Assembly (NCBI RefSeq): GCF_002100145.1
Contig: NZ_JXQD01000029.1
Location: 25,684-89,683 of the forward strand
Direction of reading: 5' to 3'
Length of the DNA: 64,000 nucleotides
Source of the DNA: Vibrio sp. qd031
GTDB taxonomy: Bacteria > Pseudomonadota > Gammaproteobacteria > Enterobacterales > Vibrionaceae
Below, piece by piece: positions 52,886 to 62,554 of the stretch. Position 1 is the stretch's first letter; the number at the start of each line of letters is the position of its first letter. A program made the position numbers and the translations under genes. The notes beneath the pieces are model-generated. The model saw only the letters and a list, made by a program, of their open reading frames with translations, made no database searches and was not told where the DNA came from.

Positions 52886-55800
52886 ATGCTTACTTTGATA
52901 GACGCAGTGCTGTCTCGTTCTCGGACGATGATGACGCTGCTGATCATGTTATTGATCGCCGGTATCTCTACTTATATTACGATTCCGAAAGAGTCGAGCC
53001 CAGACGTTACTATCCCGATCATCTATGTATCGCTCAGCCAGCAAGGCATATCGCCGAGTGACTCGGAGCGTCTTTTGGTGCGCCCGGTTGAGCAAGAACT
53101 TCGCTCAATTGAAGGTGTGAAGAAAATGACCGCCAGTGCAGGCGAAGGACATGGCTCGGTGACGTTAGAGTTTGTTGCCGGTGCTGACCTTAATAAAGCG
53201 ATGGCAGACGTTCGAGAAGCCGTCGATTTGGCTAAGTCAAAACTGCCTGCTGACGCAGACGATCCTACTGTTAACGAAGTGACCTTTGCGTCCATGCAGC
53301 CGGTGTTGTCTGTGGCTTTGTACGGCACCGTTCCAGAGCGTTCGATTGTTCAAATTGCTCGCCAATTGCAAGACAAGCTTGAAGGCTTTAAGCAAATACT
53401 GGAAGTGGACATAGCTGGCGACCGTGAAGACATTGTAGAGATCATCGTTGATCCTCTACTTATGGAAAGTTATGGCCTTGACCAAGGCGACATCTACAAC
53501 TTAGTCGCGGCCAATAACCGAGTCGTAGCGGCCGGATTTGTCGATACAGGCTACGGACGTTTTTCTGTAAAAGTACCTTCGGTATTTGAATCTCTGCAAG
53601 ACGTGTTAGAGCTACCCATCAAGGTGGATGGTAAACAGATCATTACCTTTGGTGATGTAGCGACTGTGCGCCGCGCGTTTCGAGACCCTGAGAGCTTTGC
53701 TCGTTTGGACGGTGAAAGCTCGGTAGTACTGGATGTGAAAAAACGCGCCGGTGAGAACATCATTGAGTCAGTTGAGATTGTTAAAGCGGTTATTGAAGCC
53801 GCGCAAGCTCGTGAAGATTGGCCAACCAATCTACTAGTTAAGTACACCTATGATGGCTCAGAAGACGTTGATATGATGTTGACGGACCTTCAGAACAACG
53901 TGTTGTCTGCGATTATTCTGGTGGTTATTGTCATTATTGCGATCCTCGGAGTGCGTACAGCTCTGTTGGTGGGAATATCTATTCCTGGCTCGTTCCTAAC
54001 TGGCCTTCTAGTGCTGTCTCTGTTTGGCCTAACTGTTAACATCGTTGTGCTGTTCGCACTGATTATGGCGGTGGGCATGCTGGTTGATGGCGCGATTGTG
54101 GTTACCGAGTTTGCCGACCGACGTATGCAAGAAGGGATGCCGCGAAAAGAGGCATACCGAGACGCAGCTAAACGTATGGCGTGGCCAATTACCGCATCTA
54201 CAGCAACGACCTTGGCGGCGTTTGCGCCGCTTCTATTCTGGCCGGATGTTACGGGCGAGTTTATGAAGTACTTGCCGCTAACGCTAATCGCCACATTGAC
54301 CGCGTCATTGGTTATGGCGCTGCTATTTGTCCCTGTGCTTGGCGGTATTATGGGTAAGCCACAATACCAAAATGAAGAGTCTCGCCAAAGAATGCTAGCA
54401 CTGCATGAAGGTGATTTTGAACAAGCTCGCGGTATTACCTGGCTCTATTACAAAACCTTAGCCATCGCGATCAAAGCACCTATCTTAGTGCTGATCTCGG
54501 CTATCCTGTTTGCTGGTGGCGTGTTTTACGCCTACAACAAGGCAGAGTTAGGGGCGGAGTTTTTCCCTGAGGTTGATCCTTCTTATTTCACGGTAAAAGC
54601 GCGTTCGAATGGCGACCTATCGATTAGAGAAAAAGACGCGATCATGCGTCAAATCGAAATGGAAATAGTTGGCCACCCAGAGCTTGAAAGTGTGTATACC
54701 AAAACAGGCGGTCGTGACGAGATTGGCTCTATTCAAATCACTCCGGTAGATTGGACTTTGCGTCGTCCTATCAAAGAGATCATCGCAGATCTTAGAGAAG
54801 ACACCGCTAAATTTGCTGGTGTAGAAATTGAGTTTAAATTTCCTGACGCAGGTCCTCCGGTAGATAACGATCTGGTTATCGAGATGACGTCTAGAAATCC
54901 AGATAATCTCGACCAAGGTGCGAAAATCGTTAGAACCTGGGCCGATCAGTATTCGATGCTAACCAACATCAGTGACAACTCTAATAAGGGTGGTATTGAT
55001 TGGACCATCGACATTGCTCGTGACGATGCTGCGCGCTACGGCGCTGATGCTTCGCTTGTGGGTAATACGGTTCAATTTGTGACCAATGGTCTGCGTATTG
55101 GTGATTACCTTCCGGATGATACTGATGACCAAGTGGATATTTTAGTTCGTTATCCTGAAGACAAACGCGATATCGGTCGCTTTGATGAGCTGCGCGTTAA
55201 AACTCGCAATGGCTTAGTGCCGCTCACTAATTTTGCAGAAGTGACCGCTGAGCCGAAACAAGCCACCATTAACCGTTTAGATGGTCAACGCATCATCGAG
55301 GTGGTTGCTGACTTGCAAGAAGGGTATAACTTGGCGCTAGAGTTGCCAAACATTCAGCAAGAACTGGATAAATTGGATCTTCCAGATGGTGTGAACTTCG
55401 CCATTAAAGGTCAAAACGAAGAGCAAGATAACTCTAAAGCATTCTTGGTTAATGCTTTTGGTGCGGCGCTGGCTGTTATGGCGATGATTTTGATCACTCA
55501 GTTCAACAGCTTCTATCAGGCGTTTTTGATCTTAAGTGCGGTGCTGTTCTCAACCGTTGGCGTATTTGCTGGACTGCTGATCTTCCAGCGTCCTTTTGGT
55601 ATTGTTATGTCAGGGATTGGGGTCATTGCACTGGCGGGTATTGTGGTAAACAACAACATTGTACTTATCGATACCTTTAACAAACTTCGTGCTCGCGGTT
55701 TAAGTCGTGAAGATGCGATTCTTCGTACCGGTGTGCAGCGTTTACGTCCTGTAATGCTAACCACAGTGACGACGATCTTAGGTTTGATGCCAATGGTATT

Positions 55801-56056
55801 AGAGACCAACGTTGATCTGATTAACCAAAATATCCAGGTGGGCGCGCCAAGTACTCAGTGGTGGAGTCAGTTAGCCACAGCGGTTGCAGGTGGATTGGCC
55901 TTTGCAACGGTATTGACCTTGGTATTGACGCCGTGTTTGTTGATGTACAGTCGACGTACACCGGAAGAGAAAGAAGCCGCTAAACGTAAACCTAAGCGTT
56001 TTCGCCTGTTTCGCAAAAAAGCGCAAGAGGTAGAGACCGACCCAAAGGCGGCATAG
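52886..56056 (+). CDS. RND efflux pump inner-membrane transporter
   Basis: This 1056-residue protein has 12 helices and two large periplasmic loops. The TM4 proton-relay motif is GMLVDGAIVVTEF, one aspartate followed by glycine where AcrB has two aspartates. The TM10 region reads GIVVNNNIVLIDTF, without the lysine found in AcrB. Substrates cannot be told; in V. cholerae a pump pair occupies this place. The C-terminal tail is basic. It is cotranscribed with its adaptor and ends in a strong terminator. Confidence 0.92.
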   Translation: MLTLIDAVLSRSRTMMTLLIMLLIAGISTYITIPKESSPDVTIPIIYVSLSQQGISPSDSERLLVRPVEQELRSIEGVKKMTASAGEGHGSVTLEFVAGADLNKAMADVREAVDLAKSKLPADADDPTVNEVTFASMQPVLSVALYGTVPERSIVQIARQLQDKLEGFKQILEVDIAGDREDIVEIIVDPLLMESYGLDQGDIYNLVAANNRVVAAGFVDTGYGRFSVKVPSVFESLQDVLELPIKVDGKQIITFGDVATVRRAFRDPESFARLDGESSVVLDVKKRAGENIIESVEIVKAVIEAAQAREDWPTNLLVKYTYDGSEDVDMMLTDLQNNVLSAIILVVIVIIAILGVRTALLVGISIPGSFLTGLLVLSLFGLTVNIVVLFALIMAVGMLVDGAIVVTEFADRRMQEGMPRKEAYRDAAKRMAWPITASTATTLAAFAPLLFWPDVTGEFMKYLPLTLIATLTASLVMALLFVPVLGGIMGKPQYQNEESRQRMLALHEGDFEQARGITWLYYKTLAIAIKAPILVLISAILFAGGVFYAYNKAELGAEFFPEVDPSYFTVKARSNGDLSIREKDAIMRQIEMEIVGHPELESVYTKTGGRDEIGSIQITPVDWTLRRPIKEIIADLREDTAKFAGVEIEFKFPDAGPPVDNDLVIEMTSRNPDNLDQGAKIVRTWADQYSMLTNISDNSNKGGIDWTIDIARDDAARYGADASLVGNTVQFVTNGLRIGDYLPDDTDDQVDILVRYPEDKRDIGRFDELRVKTRNGLVPLTNFAEVTAEPKQATINRLDGQRIIEVVADLQEGYNLALELPNIQQELDKLDLPDGVNFAIKGQNEEQDNSKAFLVNAFGAALAVMAMILITQFNSFYQAFLILSAVLFSTVGVFAGLLIFQRPFGIVMSGIGVIALAGIVVNNNIVLIDTFNKLRARGLSREDAILRTGVQRLRPVMLTTVTTILGLMPMVLETNVDLINQNIQVGAPSTQWWSQLATAVAGGLAFATVLTLVLTPCLLMYSRRTPEEKEAAKRKPKRFRLFRKKAQEVETDPKAA

Positions 56057-56067
56057 CGTCATCGTAA

Positions 56068-56098
56068 TAAAAAAACCGGCGATCGCCGGTTTTTTTTA
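56068..56098. terminator. bidirectional terminator between the RND pump gene and cynS
   Basis: AAAAAAACCGGCG / CGCCGGTTTTTTTT is a perfect hairpin with long A- and T-runs on both sides, shared by two convergent genes. Confidence 0.94.
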
Positions 56099-56127
56099 CA
56101 TCTGTGGTTTTAGACTATGGTGTGTCT

Positions 56128-56568
56128 TTACCAGGTTTTATAAGGAAGGAACTTACCATTCATGGTGATCACTACGCGATCGCCTTTAGGATCCTCCTGC
56201 TTATCGACATCCATCGAAAAGTCGATCGCACTCATGATGCCATCGCCAAACTGTTCTTGAATCACTTCTTTTAGGGTGTCGCCATACACGCCAACGACTT
56301 CATATAAACGGTATATCAAAGGGTCTTGTGGAACGGCCTGATCCCAAGATTTGGTTGGGTAAGACATTAATACCCGCTGGCTACCTTCCGGAAGGTCAAG
56401 CAACTGGCAGAGCGCTTTTGCCGGCTTTTCTGGCATGCTGTTCATGCCAAGACAAGCAGAGGTTACCCAAACCGTACCTAGTTCCAACTCAGCCGCAATG
56501 GCTTCCCAGGATAATCCTCGTTCGATTTTAGTTGCAACTATTGCTTCAACAACTTGTTCGCGTTTCAT
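56128..56568 (-). CDS. cynS: cyanate hydratase (cyanase)
   Basis: This 146-residue enzyme decomposes cyanate with bicarbonate to ammonia and CO2. The catalytic triad fits: Arg and Glu in IYRLYEVVGVYG and Ser in GDGIMSAIDFSMD. The N-terminal helical domain and the C-terminal TMNGKFLPYKTW are family-typical; it is slightly shorter than the E. coli enzyme (156). ATG at 56568 with AGGAG upstream is chosen; the frame stays open to 56610. It stands alone, without cynR or a cyanate transporter, between an RND operon and an M23 gene, so it looks inserted. A LuxR-type half-site lies upstream. Confidence 0.94.
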   Translation of the reverse strand: MKREQVVEAIVATKIERGLSWEAIAAELELGTVWVTSACLGMNSMPEKPAKALCQLLDLPEGSQRVLMSYPTKSWDQAVPQDPLIYRLYEVVGVYGDTLKEVIQEQFGDGIMSAIDFSMDVDKQEDPKGDRVVITMNGKFLPYKTW

Positions 56569-56625
56569 GATGACACTCCTTGTACTGAAAGGAGTAACCA
56601 GAGCAAGCATTGTGCCGTTGATATC

Positions 56626-56635
56626 TTATTGATAA
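56626..56635 (+). promoter_or_regulatory. perfect LuxR-type half-site upstream of cynS
   Basis: TTATTGATAA matches the LuxR half-site at all ten bases; four of the 12 remaining positions of the full site match. It lies about 60 bases upstream of the cynS start codon. Regulation by the resident LuxR is inferred. Confidence 0.45.
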
Positions 56636-56752
56636 TAAATGAATTAATTGTTTCGGCTTCGCATTGTGCGCCCTATAGCAGTGCAATTAGGCCAAGGGTG
56701 TACGAAAAGCGGGCATAACCAAGAGGGCTGGCTGTGCCCATTTTATATTTGA

Positions 56753-58045
56753 TTATTCACCAATAAGCAGGTGTTGGTAACGCTCTAACTCACCAATACG
56801 TTGTGATGCTTCCGCTAAGAATTGCGTCTTATGATCACCGGTGAGTGATTTAGATTGTGGCAATTTCACTGTGCGCGAGTTTTTGTGTACACCATTGACT
56901 AAGAATTCGTAATGCAAATGAGGGCCAGTAACACGGCCTGTACCACCAAGCGTACCAATGGTTTGTCCCTGCTTAACACGTTGCCCTTTTTTCACTTTTC
57001 GCGATTTAAGGTGCAGATATTTAGTAATGTAGGTATTACTGTGTTTGATAAACACATAGTTGCCATTAAATTGGTTGTAGCCCGATTGCAGCACCGTACC
57101 ATCACCAGCGGCCCAGATTGGCGTACCTACAGGCGCTGCGTAGTCTGTTCCGCGGTGAGCCGTGACTTTGCCAGTAACAGGGTGGCGACGGTTGGGGTTG
57201 AAGCTTGAAGTCACGCGTCTAAAGTCGAGCGGTGAGCGAAGAAACGCTTTTTTCATTGCTCGTCCTTGGTTATCGTAGAAGTTGCCGGTTTTACTGTCTC
57301 GGATGGCGGTGAAAGTATCACCTTGGTTGGTGAATAGGGCAGCCATGATCTTGCCACGGCCAATCATCTCTCCTTCGACATAGCGTTCTTCGTATAACAC
57401 TTGGAATCGATCGTTTTCACGAATGTCTAAGGCAAAGTCTATGTCCCAGCCAAAAATCCCAGCAAGCTCCATGATTTGATTTGCGGTAAGGCCTGCAGCG
57501 ATGCCCGCATTCCAAAAACTGCTGCTGATGCTCGCTTCTGCATAGTTGAGGCGAGTATTCACCTCTTTTTTCTCTGTGCTGGATACAAAATCATCATTGC
57601 TATCGCGCGTGATCACAAAGGTTTCAAACTCACTCAATTGACGTTGAATTTGAATTAAGTCGCGTTGGTCGTTAAATCCAAACTTTAGCGTGTTACCTGG
57701 ACGCAAGCGTGACAACTGATTCTTAATGTCGTCATTGGTATGGATTAATTGATGAAGCAGACGAGGGGATAAACCTATGCGTTGAAAAAGTATTGCTGCA
57801 CTTTCACCATCGCCTACGGTGATGGTTTGCCACTCAAGCGCTACCATAGGGTCGATACGCTGTGTTGGGTTTAATGCTTCATTGTTGATGTCAAGAGGGT
57901 AGTGACGTCCGACCTCAAGCTTGCTCTCATTGTCATGCAGTTGGTGTGCATCAGGCAAGAAAAAAAGCGCGAACACAACTATTGCGGTAAAAAGGGCAAT
58001 TAGGGCGCGATGCAGTAGGGGTAAACGTTGGAAAATAGACAGCAT
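56753..58045 (-). CDS. M23 family zinc endopeptidase (Shy/MepM-like)
   Basis: This 430-residue envelope protein has one N-terminal membrane helix (about 12-30), an OapA/LysM-like region (about 75-160) and a C-terminal LytM-type M23 domain. Zinc ligands are in HRGTDYAAPVG and HLHYEF. Such enzymes cut peptidoglycan cross-links to allow wall growth, and Vibrio encodes several (Shy proteins). Its neighbour tyrS is divergent. Redundancy with other M23 proteins is likely. Confidence 0.92.
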   Translation of the reverse strand: MLSIFQRLPLLHRALIALFTAIVVFALFFLPDAHQLHDNESKLEVGRHYPLDINNEALNPTQRIDPMVALEWQTITVGDGESAAILFQRIGLSPRLLHQLIHTNDDIKNQLSRLRPGNTLKFGFNDQRDLIQIQRQLSEFETFVITRDSNDDFVSSTEKKEVNTRLNYAEASISSSFWNAGIAAGLTANQIMELAGIFGWDIDFALDIRENDRFQVLYEERYVEGEMIGRGKIMAALFTNQGDTFTAIRDSKTGNFYDNQGRAMKKAFLRSPLDFRRVTSSFNPNRRHPVTGKVTAHRGTDYAAPVGTPIWAAGDGTVLQSGYNQFNGNYVFIKHSNTYITKYLHLKSRKVKKGQRVKQGQTIGTLGGTGRVTGPHLHYEFLVNGVHKNSRTVKLPQSKSLTGDHKTQFLAEASQRIGELERYQHLLIGE

Positions 58046-58171
58046 ATTCCGTTATGTGGTCAAAAACGTGAAAAAAAGACAATTGTGTAGTTTAACCTGT
58101 TTCAAAACCAAGCGCTATTCAAGTACACTTCTCCTTTAATGTAATTTCAAAATCTGCGGGAGCAAACCACA

Positions 58172-59359
58172 ATGGCCAATTTAGAAGCGGCACTGGCAGA
58201 GATTAAGCGCGGTGTCGACGAGCTGATCCCTGAAGAAGAGCTGATAGCAAAATTAAAAGAAAATCGTCCACTACGTATTAAGTTGGGCGCGGATCCAACG
58301 GCTCCAGATATTCACCTAGGCCATACGGTGATTTTAAACAAACTGCGTGCGTTCCAAGAACTTGGCCATGACGTGACGTTCCTGATTGGTGACTTTACCG
58401 GTATGGTCGGCGACCCAACAGGCAAGAATACTACGCGTCCACCTTTGACTCGTGAAGACGTATTGCGCAATGCTGAGACCTATAAGCAGCAAGTATTTAA
58501 GATCCTAGATCCTGCCAAGACTAAGATTCAATTTAACTCAGAATGGTTAAACGAGTTGGGTGCTGAAGGCATGATCCGTCTTGCAGCAAACCAGACGGTT
58601 GCTCGTATGCTCGAGCGTGACGACTTTAAAAAGCGTTATAAAGACAACCAACCTATCGCGATCCACGAATTTATGTACCCATTGCTTCAAGGGTATGACT
58701 CGGTCGCGATGGAAACCGATGTAGAGCTGGGTGGTACCGATCAGAAGTTTAACCTGTTAATGGGTCGCGAACTGCAAAAATCGAACGGTCAAAAACCGCA
58801 AGTAGTATTGATGATGCCTCTTCTGGTAGGGCTTGATGGCTCGAAGAAAATGTCGAAATCTGCCAACAACTACATTGGTGTTGCGGATGCGCCAAGCGAG
58901 ATGTTCGGTAAAATCATGTCCATTTCAGACGACCTGATGTGGAGCTATTACGAGCTTCTCTCTTTCCGTCCATTGGCAGAGATTACGCAGTTTAAAGCTG
59001 ACGTTGAAGCGGGCAAAAACCCGCGTGATGTAAAAGTCTTACTGGCTAAAGAGATTATTGCTCGCTTCCACAGTGAAGATGACGCTGAAGCGGCTGAGCA
59101 AGAGTTCGTAAATCGTTTTGCTAAGAACCAGATCCCAGACGAGATGCCTGAGTTTGAGTATGACCACGGTCGTCCAATCAGCAATCTTCTGCGTGAAGCA
59201 GGATTGTGCTCTTCATCGTCTGATGCGATGCGTATGATCAAAGCGGGTGCGGTTAAGGTTGACGGCGAGAAAATCGAAGACAATAAATGGGTGCCAGAAA
59301 TTGGTACGTCGGTTTATCAAGTTGGTAAGCGTAAATTCGCAAGAATTACCATCAAATAA
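58172..59359 (+). CDS. tyrS: tyrosyl-tRNA synthetase
   Basis: This 395-residue class I synthetase of the shorter TyrRS type has HIGH motif HLGH in PDIHLGHTV near residue 48 and KMSKS in [11 protein letters not shown] near residue 232. A C-terminal S4 RNA-binding domain follows (about 335-395). GGGAG lies upstream of the ATG. No T-box-type leader is seen in the 126-bp gap to the divergent M23 gene. It ends in a strong terminator. Confidence 0.96.
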   Translation: MANLEAALAEIKRGVDELIPEEELIAKLKENRPLRIKLGADPTAPDIHLGHTVILNKLRAFQELGHDVTFLIGDFTGMVGDPTGKNTTRPPLTREDVLRNAETYKQQVFKILDPAKTKIQFNSEWLNELGAEGMIRLAANQTVARMLERDDFKKRYKDNQPIAIHEFMYPLLQGYDSVAMETDVELGGTDQKFNLLMGRELQKSNGQKPQVVLMMPLLVGLDGSKKMSKSANNYIGVADAPSEMFGKIMSISDDLMWSYYELLSFRPLAEITQFKADVEAGKNPRDVKVLLAKEIIARFHSEDDAEAAEQEFVNRFAKNQIPDEMPEFEYDHGRPISNLLREAGLCSSSSDAMRMIKAGAVKVDGEKIEDNKWVPEIGTSVYQVGKRKFARITIK

Positions 59360-59400
59360 CGTAAGCATGGTTTTCTTTGCATTAGTTGCAATGGCTTGAC

Positions 59401-59429
59401 AAAATAGCGCCTTAAAGGCGCTATTTTTA
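59401..59429 (+). terminator. tyrS terminator
   Basis: AAAATAGCGCC / GGCGCTATTTT with a five-base loop is followed by further T residues, 42 bases after the tyrS stop. Confidence 0.92.
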
Positions 59430-60223
59430 TGTCTTTAGAACCCTGTTTATAAGGGGAAGTAAACCAACTCCGCTCTACCGATATGGATGTTGGTATCATA
59501 TACGAAGTGGAGACAGCAATGAGCCTGTTACTGTACACTCATCAACGTTTTCCTGAAGTACGGAGTCTGACCCAACTTTAGCTATTATGCCGTGATTGAC
59601 CTAACGGCCCTTAGTGATGCTTAACTGGTAAAGACCCGCCATCAGTAGTCGGCTTGAAGTAGAGGCTCTGATCTATCAAACACAACCTTTTAGGACTCTG
59701 AACGAATAACGGTGCAGTCGTTTTACTCAATAGCGACAGGTTTGGCTTGTTTCGAATCAGAACACCTTCATTGCTAGTCGCACCCGATCTTTTGTTTTTT
59801 GAAGGTTAGTTTGTTGATTTAGCAAACCCCCACGCCTCAATACGGCAACAGAAGCCCGCAACGGAATCCCTAGGAGACTTTGGTCATTGGCCTGTCTTGT
59901 GCGTTCTTATCTAGGCGCGCATTTTGCACGTAGACAGAGACATTTGACAGTATCTAAACGTTACACTTGGCCGAAGATGCTTTTGTTTACTGTGTGAAAT
60001 GATCTCTTACAATATATTAAAACGATCATTTAACCCCTTCAAACGGCAGTGTTATTATCCAGCCGCTGCAATGGGCAGCCTAATTTGTCATACAAAAAAT
60101 GCAAAACGTTGATTTTCCTCCCAGTCTAAACGGGATAGGTAACAACTGACGCTCTGCCTTGCATAGCGGTTGACTTGCCTTTCCCACATTTAGCCTTACT
60201 CATATGTGAAATAAGGGGCATTT
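59430..60223. other. 794-bp region without a recognised gene
   Basis: Between the tyrS terminator and the MgtE-like gene no family was recognised. It holds a 20-codon plus-strand frame at 59519-59581 with GGAG six bases upstream (MSLLLYTHQ...), and a 64-codon minus-strand frame without ATG at 59611-59805 ending LPVKHH. An eight-base inverted repeat (AAATGATC / GATCATTT, 59997-60031) is also present. The minus-strand frame ends look like decayed coding sequence. Two small hairpins lie near the 3' end. Confidence 0.5.
59986..60013 (+). promoter_or_regulatory. candidate promoter for the MgtE-like gene
   Basis: TTTACT and TACAAT are 16 bases apart. It would give a leader of about 200 nt holding two short hairpins (GCTGC / GCAGC at 60065-60079 and CCTCCC / GGGATAGG at 60117-60139). 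Confidence 0.3.
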
Positions 60224-61060
60224 ATGTCAGCCGTATCTTATAAAACGCAGATCTCATCTGCGTCTGTTCAGTGCCATGCATTGGACCTTTCTACCTTTTC
60301 TTCTCTGTGCCCAGCCGATCAAATTCTCTGGATAAAAGAGAGTGAGCTGAGTGATGTGCTTAGTACGTTAAAGCTATGCACTGTCGGTAATGTGCAAGAA
60401 TTATTGCTCGAATTGCAAAATCAAGGATTTTCAGATAAAGCTCGCCAACTCTCTAGCTTATTAGGGGTTTCTTTCGACCTGTCTAAGCAGAGCGACTACT
60501 TCGAGCTTTCAACATTTACTCACGTCAAGCAACGTGCTCCTTGGATCGTACTTTTAGCGTTGTTTGGCATTGTATCTGGTTTGATCATCGCCTCGTACGA
60601 AGATACGTTAAGTCAGTTACTGCTCTTGGCGGTTTACATGCCAGTCATTGCTGCCGCTGGTGGCAACACCGGAACCCAAGCGGCAACCTTGATCACTCGA
60701 GGTTTGGCGCTAGGTAATATTTCGCCAAAGCAATGGTTTAGAGTGTTAAGAAAAGAGAGTCGAATTGCGGTTTGGATTGCTGTGATTGTTTCAGCGGTGA
60801 TGGTCGGGCGGATCATTTTTGTTGGAGATAGCAACAGTACCGGTGGGTTTGATATCGAACTTATCGCCATCGCCATCTCCATCGCGTTGAGTGTGCAAAT
60901 CATGTTATCCACGTTGCTTGGTGGAATCATGCCCTTGATTGCTCACAAAATGAAGATGGATCCTGCTGTTATGGTGAGCCCTATACTCGCATCGCTGGTG
61001 GACATTTCAGGTGTCTGGATCTATTTCACAACAGTAAACTGGTACCTAGGGCTATCTTAG
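60224..61060 (+). CDS. MgtE/SLC41-type divalent cation transporter, short form
   Basis: This 278-residue protein ends in an MgtE transmembrane domain with about five helices and the pore signature AAAGGNTGTQAATLITRGLA. The conserved PILASLVDISGVWIYF segment is near the end. The N-terminal 90 residues are not the usual MgtE_N plus CBS pair, only a shorter soluble stretch, so magnesium gating through CBS domains appears absent. Magnesium or cobalt import is expected. Its stop lies four bases from the convergent dacB stop. Confidence 0.86.
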   Translation: MSAVSYKTQISSASVQCHALDLSTFSSLCPADQILWIKESELSDVLSTLKLCTVGNVQELLLELQNQGFSDKARQLSSLLGVSFDLSKQSDYFELSTFTHVKQRAPWIVLLALFGIVSGLIIASYEDTLSQLLLLAVYMPVIAAAGGNTGTQAATLITRGLALGNISPKQWFRVLRKESRIAVWIAVIVSAVMVGRIIFVGDSNSTGGFDIELIAIAISIALSVQIMLSTLLGGIMPLIAHKMKMDPAVMVSPILASLVDISGVWIYFTTVNWYLGLS

Positions 61061-61064
61061 CCTG

Positions 61065-62465
61065 TTAATCGGTAAGTAACTGTCGGTAGAAGGCCTTCTC
61101 AAACGACGTGTAAGGTGCTTCTACCGGTGTCGCAGGTGTTTCACTTTGCGGCGGATGATAGTCGGCAATCAACTGTACAAACCATTTGTTTGGTTCGCCT
61201 TGCGCATCGAGTGAAAACCCAGCCATATTGATACTTCCAAACAAGGATCCACTCTTCGCGGCTAATTGGCCTTTAACATCATCACCTCGCATGCTGCTGC
61301 GATACTTTAAAGTACCATCTACGCCAGCTGTGGGTAGCAGTTCAATAAAATTGAGTGTGTGGTCATTAAGTTGAATGTATTGTAAAACTGACGCTAATTG
61401 ACTTGCCGTGATCTTGTTATTGCGAGACAGTCCTGAGCCATCGAAAAACTGAGCATAATCTAGGTTCGTTTTGGTGTGGTATTCCAGTATCGCTTTCATT
61501 GCTGCAGCACCGTTTGAGAAACTTCCAGGTGCTTGGTAGTACGAACGACCCAAAGCTTTTAGCACGTTATCGGCGATTAAGTTATCGGACTCTTGAAGCA
61601 TAATCTTTAGCAAATCGGACAATGGCGGAGAACGATGCTCCGCAACCAGGGTGAGTTCATTTGGTGTGTCTCGTTTTGCCCGAGTAATAATCACACCCTG
61701 TAACGAAATATTGAGCTCTGAGAGCAGGCCTCTTAAGGTTGCCGATACGTAGCTTCGGGTATCTTGTATTGCAAACTTTAACGGAAGTGGTTTGCTTCTT
61801 TCTGCCATGCAGCCCGCGAGTCGGTAGGTATTACCAAAAGTGGTTAATTCAAGATCGCAATGCTGAATTTTTTGTTGGTCTTTGGTTAGGGTTATCGTAT
61901 CCGTTGAGACTTCAATAGGCTGATGAGGTGGCACGTAGACACGCGTTTGACCGGTCGCCAAGCTAGATATTGAGCCTTGGATGCAGTTGTCATCAAGAGT
62001 GACAACACTCGATGGAGCGCTATAACATACGCCTAGGTTATCCCACGGCCAACCAGGGGCTTTCTCATACCCAGTAAACTGACGGTCATCAATGTAAAGA
62101 TTGCCGGGGATGATGTTTCCGTGTTGAGTTTTATATTCTTGAAGAAGTTTTTTTATGTCGGTGCGGGCTAATTTAGGGTCTCCTGAGAAGCTTAAGAATA
62201 GATCGCGGTTGCTTTTTTGTAGTTGAGTAACAAACTGAAAATCGTCACCAAGCTCTATTTTGGCGGCAAGCGCGGTGAGAATTTTAAGTGTGCTGGCCGG
62301 TGGAAGAAGTTGCTCACTATTATAAATAATATCCGCGCCTTGCTCCGATGCGACATAGATTGCAGCACGACTACCTGCAGGTAGATACTCGATACCGTCA
62401 AAGGGAGCAGTCCACGCCGTGGCCGAAAACAAAAAAACAAAAAAGGTTAAGAAAATCTTGAACAT
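61065..62465 (-). CDS. dacB: D-alanyl-D-alanine carboxypeptidase/endopeptidase (PBP4)
   Basis: This 466-residue periplasmic class C low-molecular-weight PBP has a signal peptide of about 20 residues, then the S-x-x-K motif in PPASTLKILTA near residue 60. SRN (DGSGLSRNN) and KSG (AAKSGSLFG) stand for SxN and KTG, with the extra domain inserted between S-x-x-K and SxN as in E. coli PBP4. ATG at 62465 is chosen; a longer start (TTG at 62480) lacks a ribosome site. It trims peptidoglycan and cuts cross-links. Confidence 0.94.
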   Translation of the reverse strand: MFKIFLTFFVFLFSATAWTAPFDGIEYLPAGSRAAIYVASEQGADIIYNSEQLLPPASTLKILTALAAKIELGDDFQFVTQLQKSNRDLFLSFSGDPKLARTDIKKLLQEYKTQHGNIIPGNLYIDDRQFTGYEKAPGWPWDNLGVCYSAPSSVVTLDDNCIQGSISSLATGQTRVYVPPHQPIEVSTDTITLTKDQQKIQHCDLELTTFGNTYRLAGCMAERSKPLPLKFAIQDTRSYVSATLRGLLSELNISLQGVIITRAKRDTPNELTLVAEHRSPPLSDLLKIMLQESDNLIADNVLKALGRSYYQAPGSFSNGAAAMKAILEYHTKTNLDYAQFFDGSGLSRNNKITASQLASVLQYIQLNDHTLNFIELLPTAGVDGTLKYRSSMRGDDVKGQLAAKSGSLFGSINMAGFSLDAQGEPNKWFVQLIADYHPPQSETPATPVEAPYTSFEKAFYRQLLTD

Positions 62466-62510
62466 GAGCAGCAACTTCAACGACAGTTGTTGCGCAGTAT
62501 AACAAAAACA

Positions 62511-62540
62511 AAAAGCCCTGCCAGTGGCAGGGCTTTGAGA
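62511..62540 (-). terminator. porin gene terminator
   Basis: AAAGCCCTGCC / GGCAGGGCTTT with a three-base loop; on the minus strand it is followed by a T-rich run. It lies just beyond the porin stop. Confidence 0.92.
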
Positions 62541-62554
62541 TTAGACGTTAAGCA

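Noticed and set aside
59611..59805. Minus-strand 64-codon open frame as a gene
   Set aside because: No ATG start, no ribosome site and bounded by stops; kept only as part of the unexplained region.
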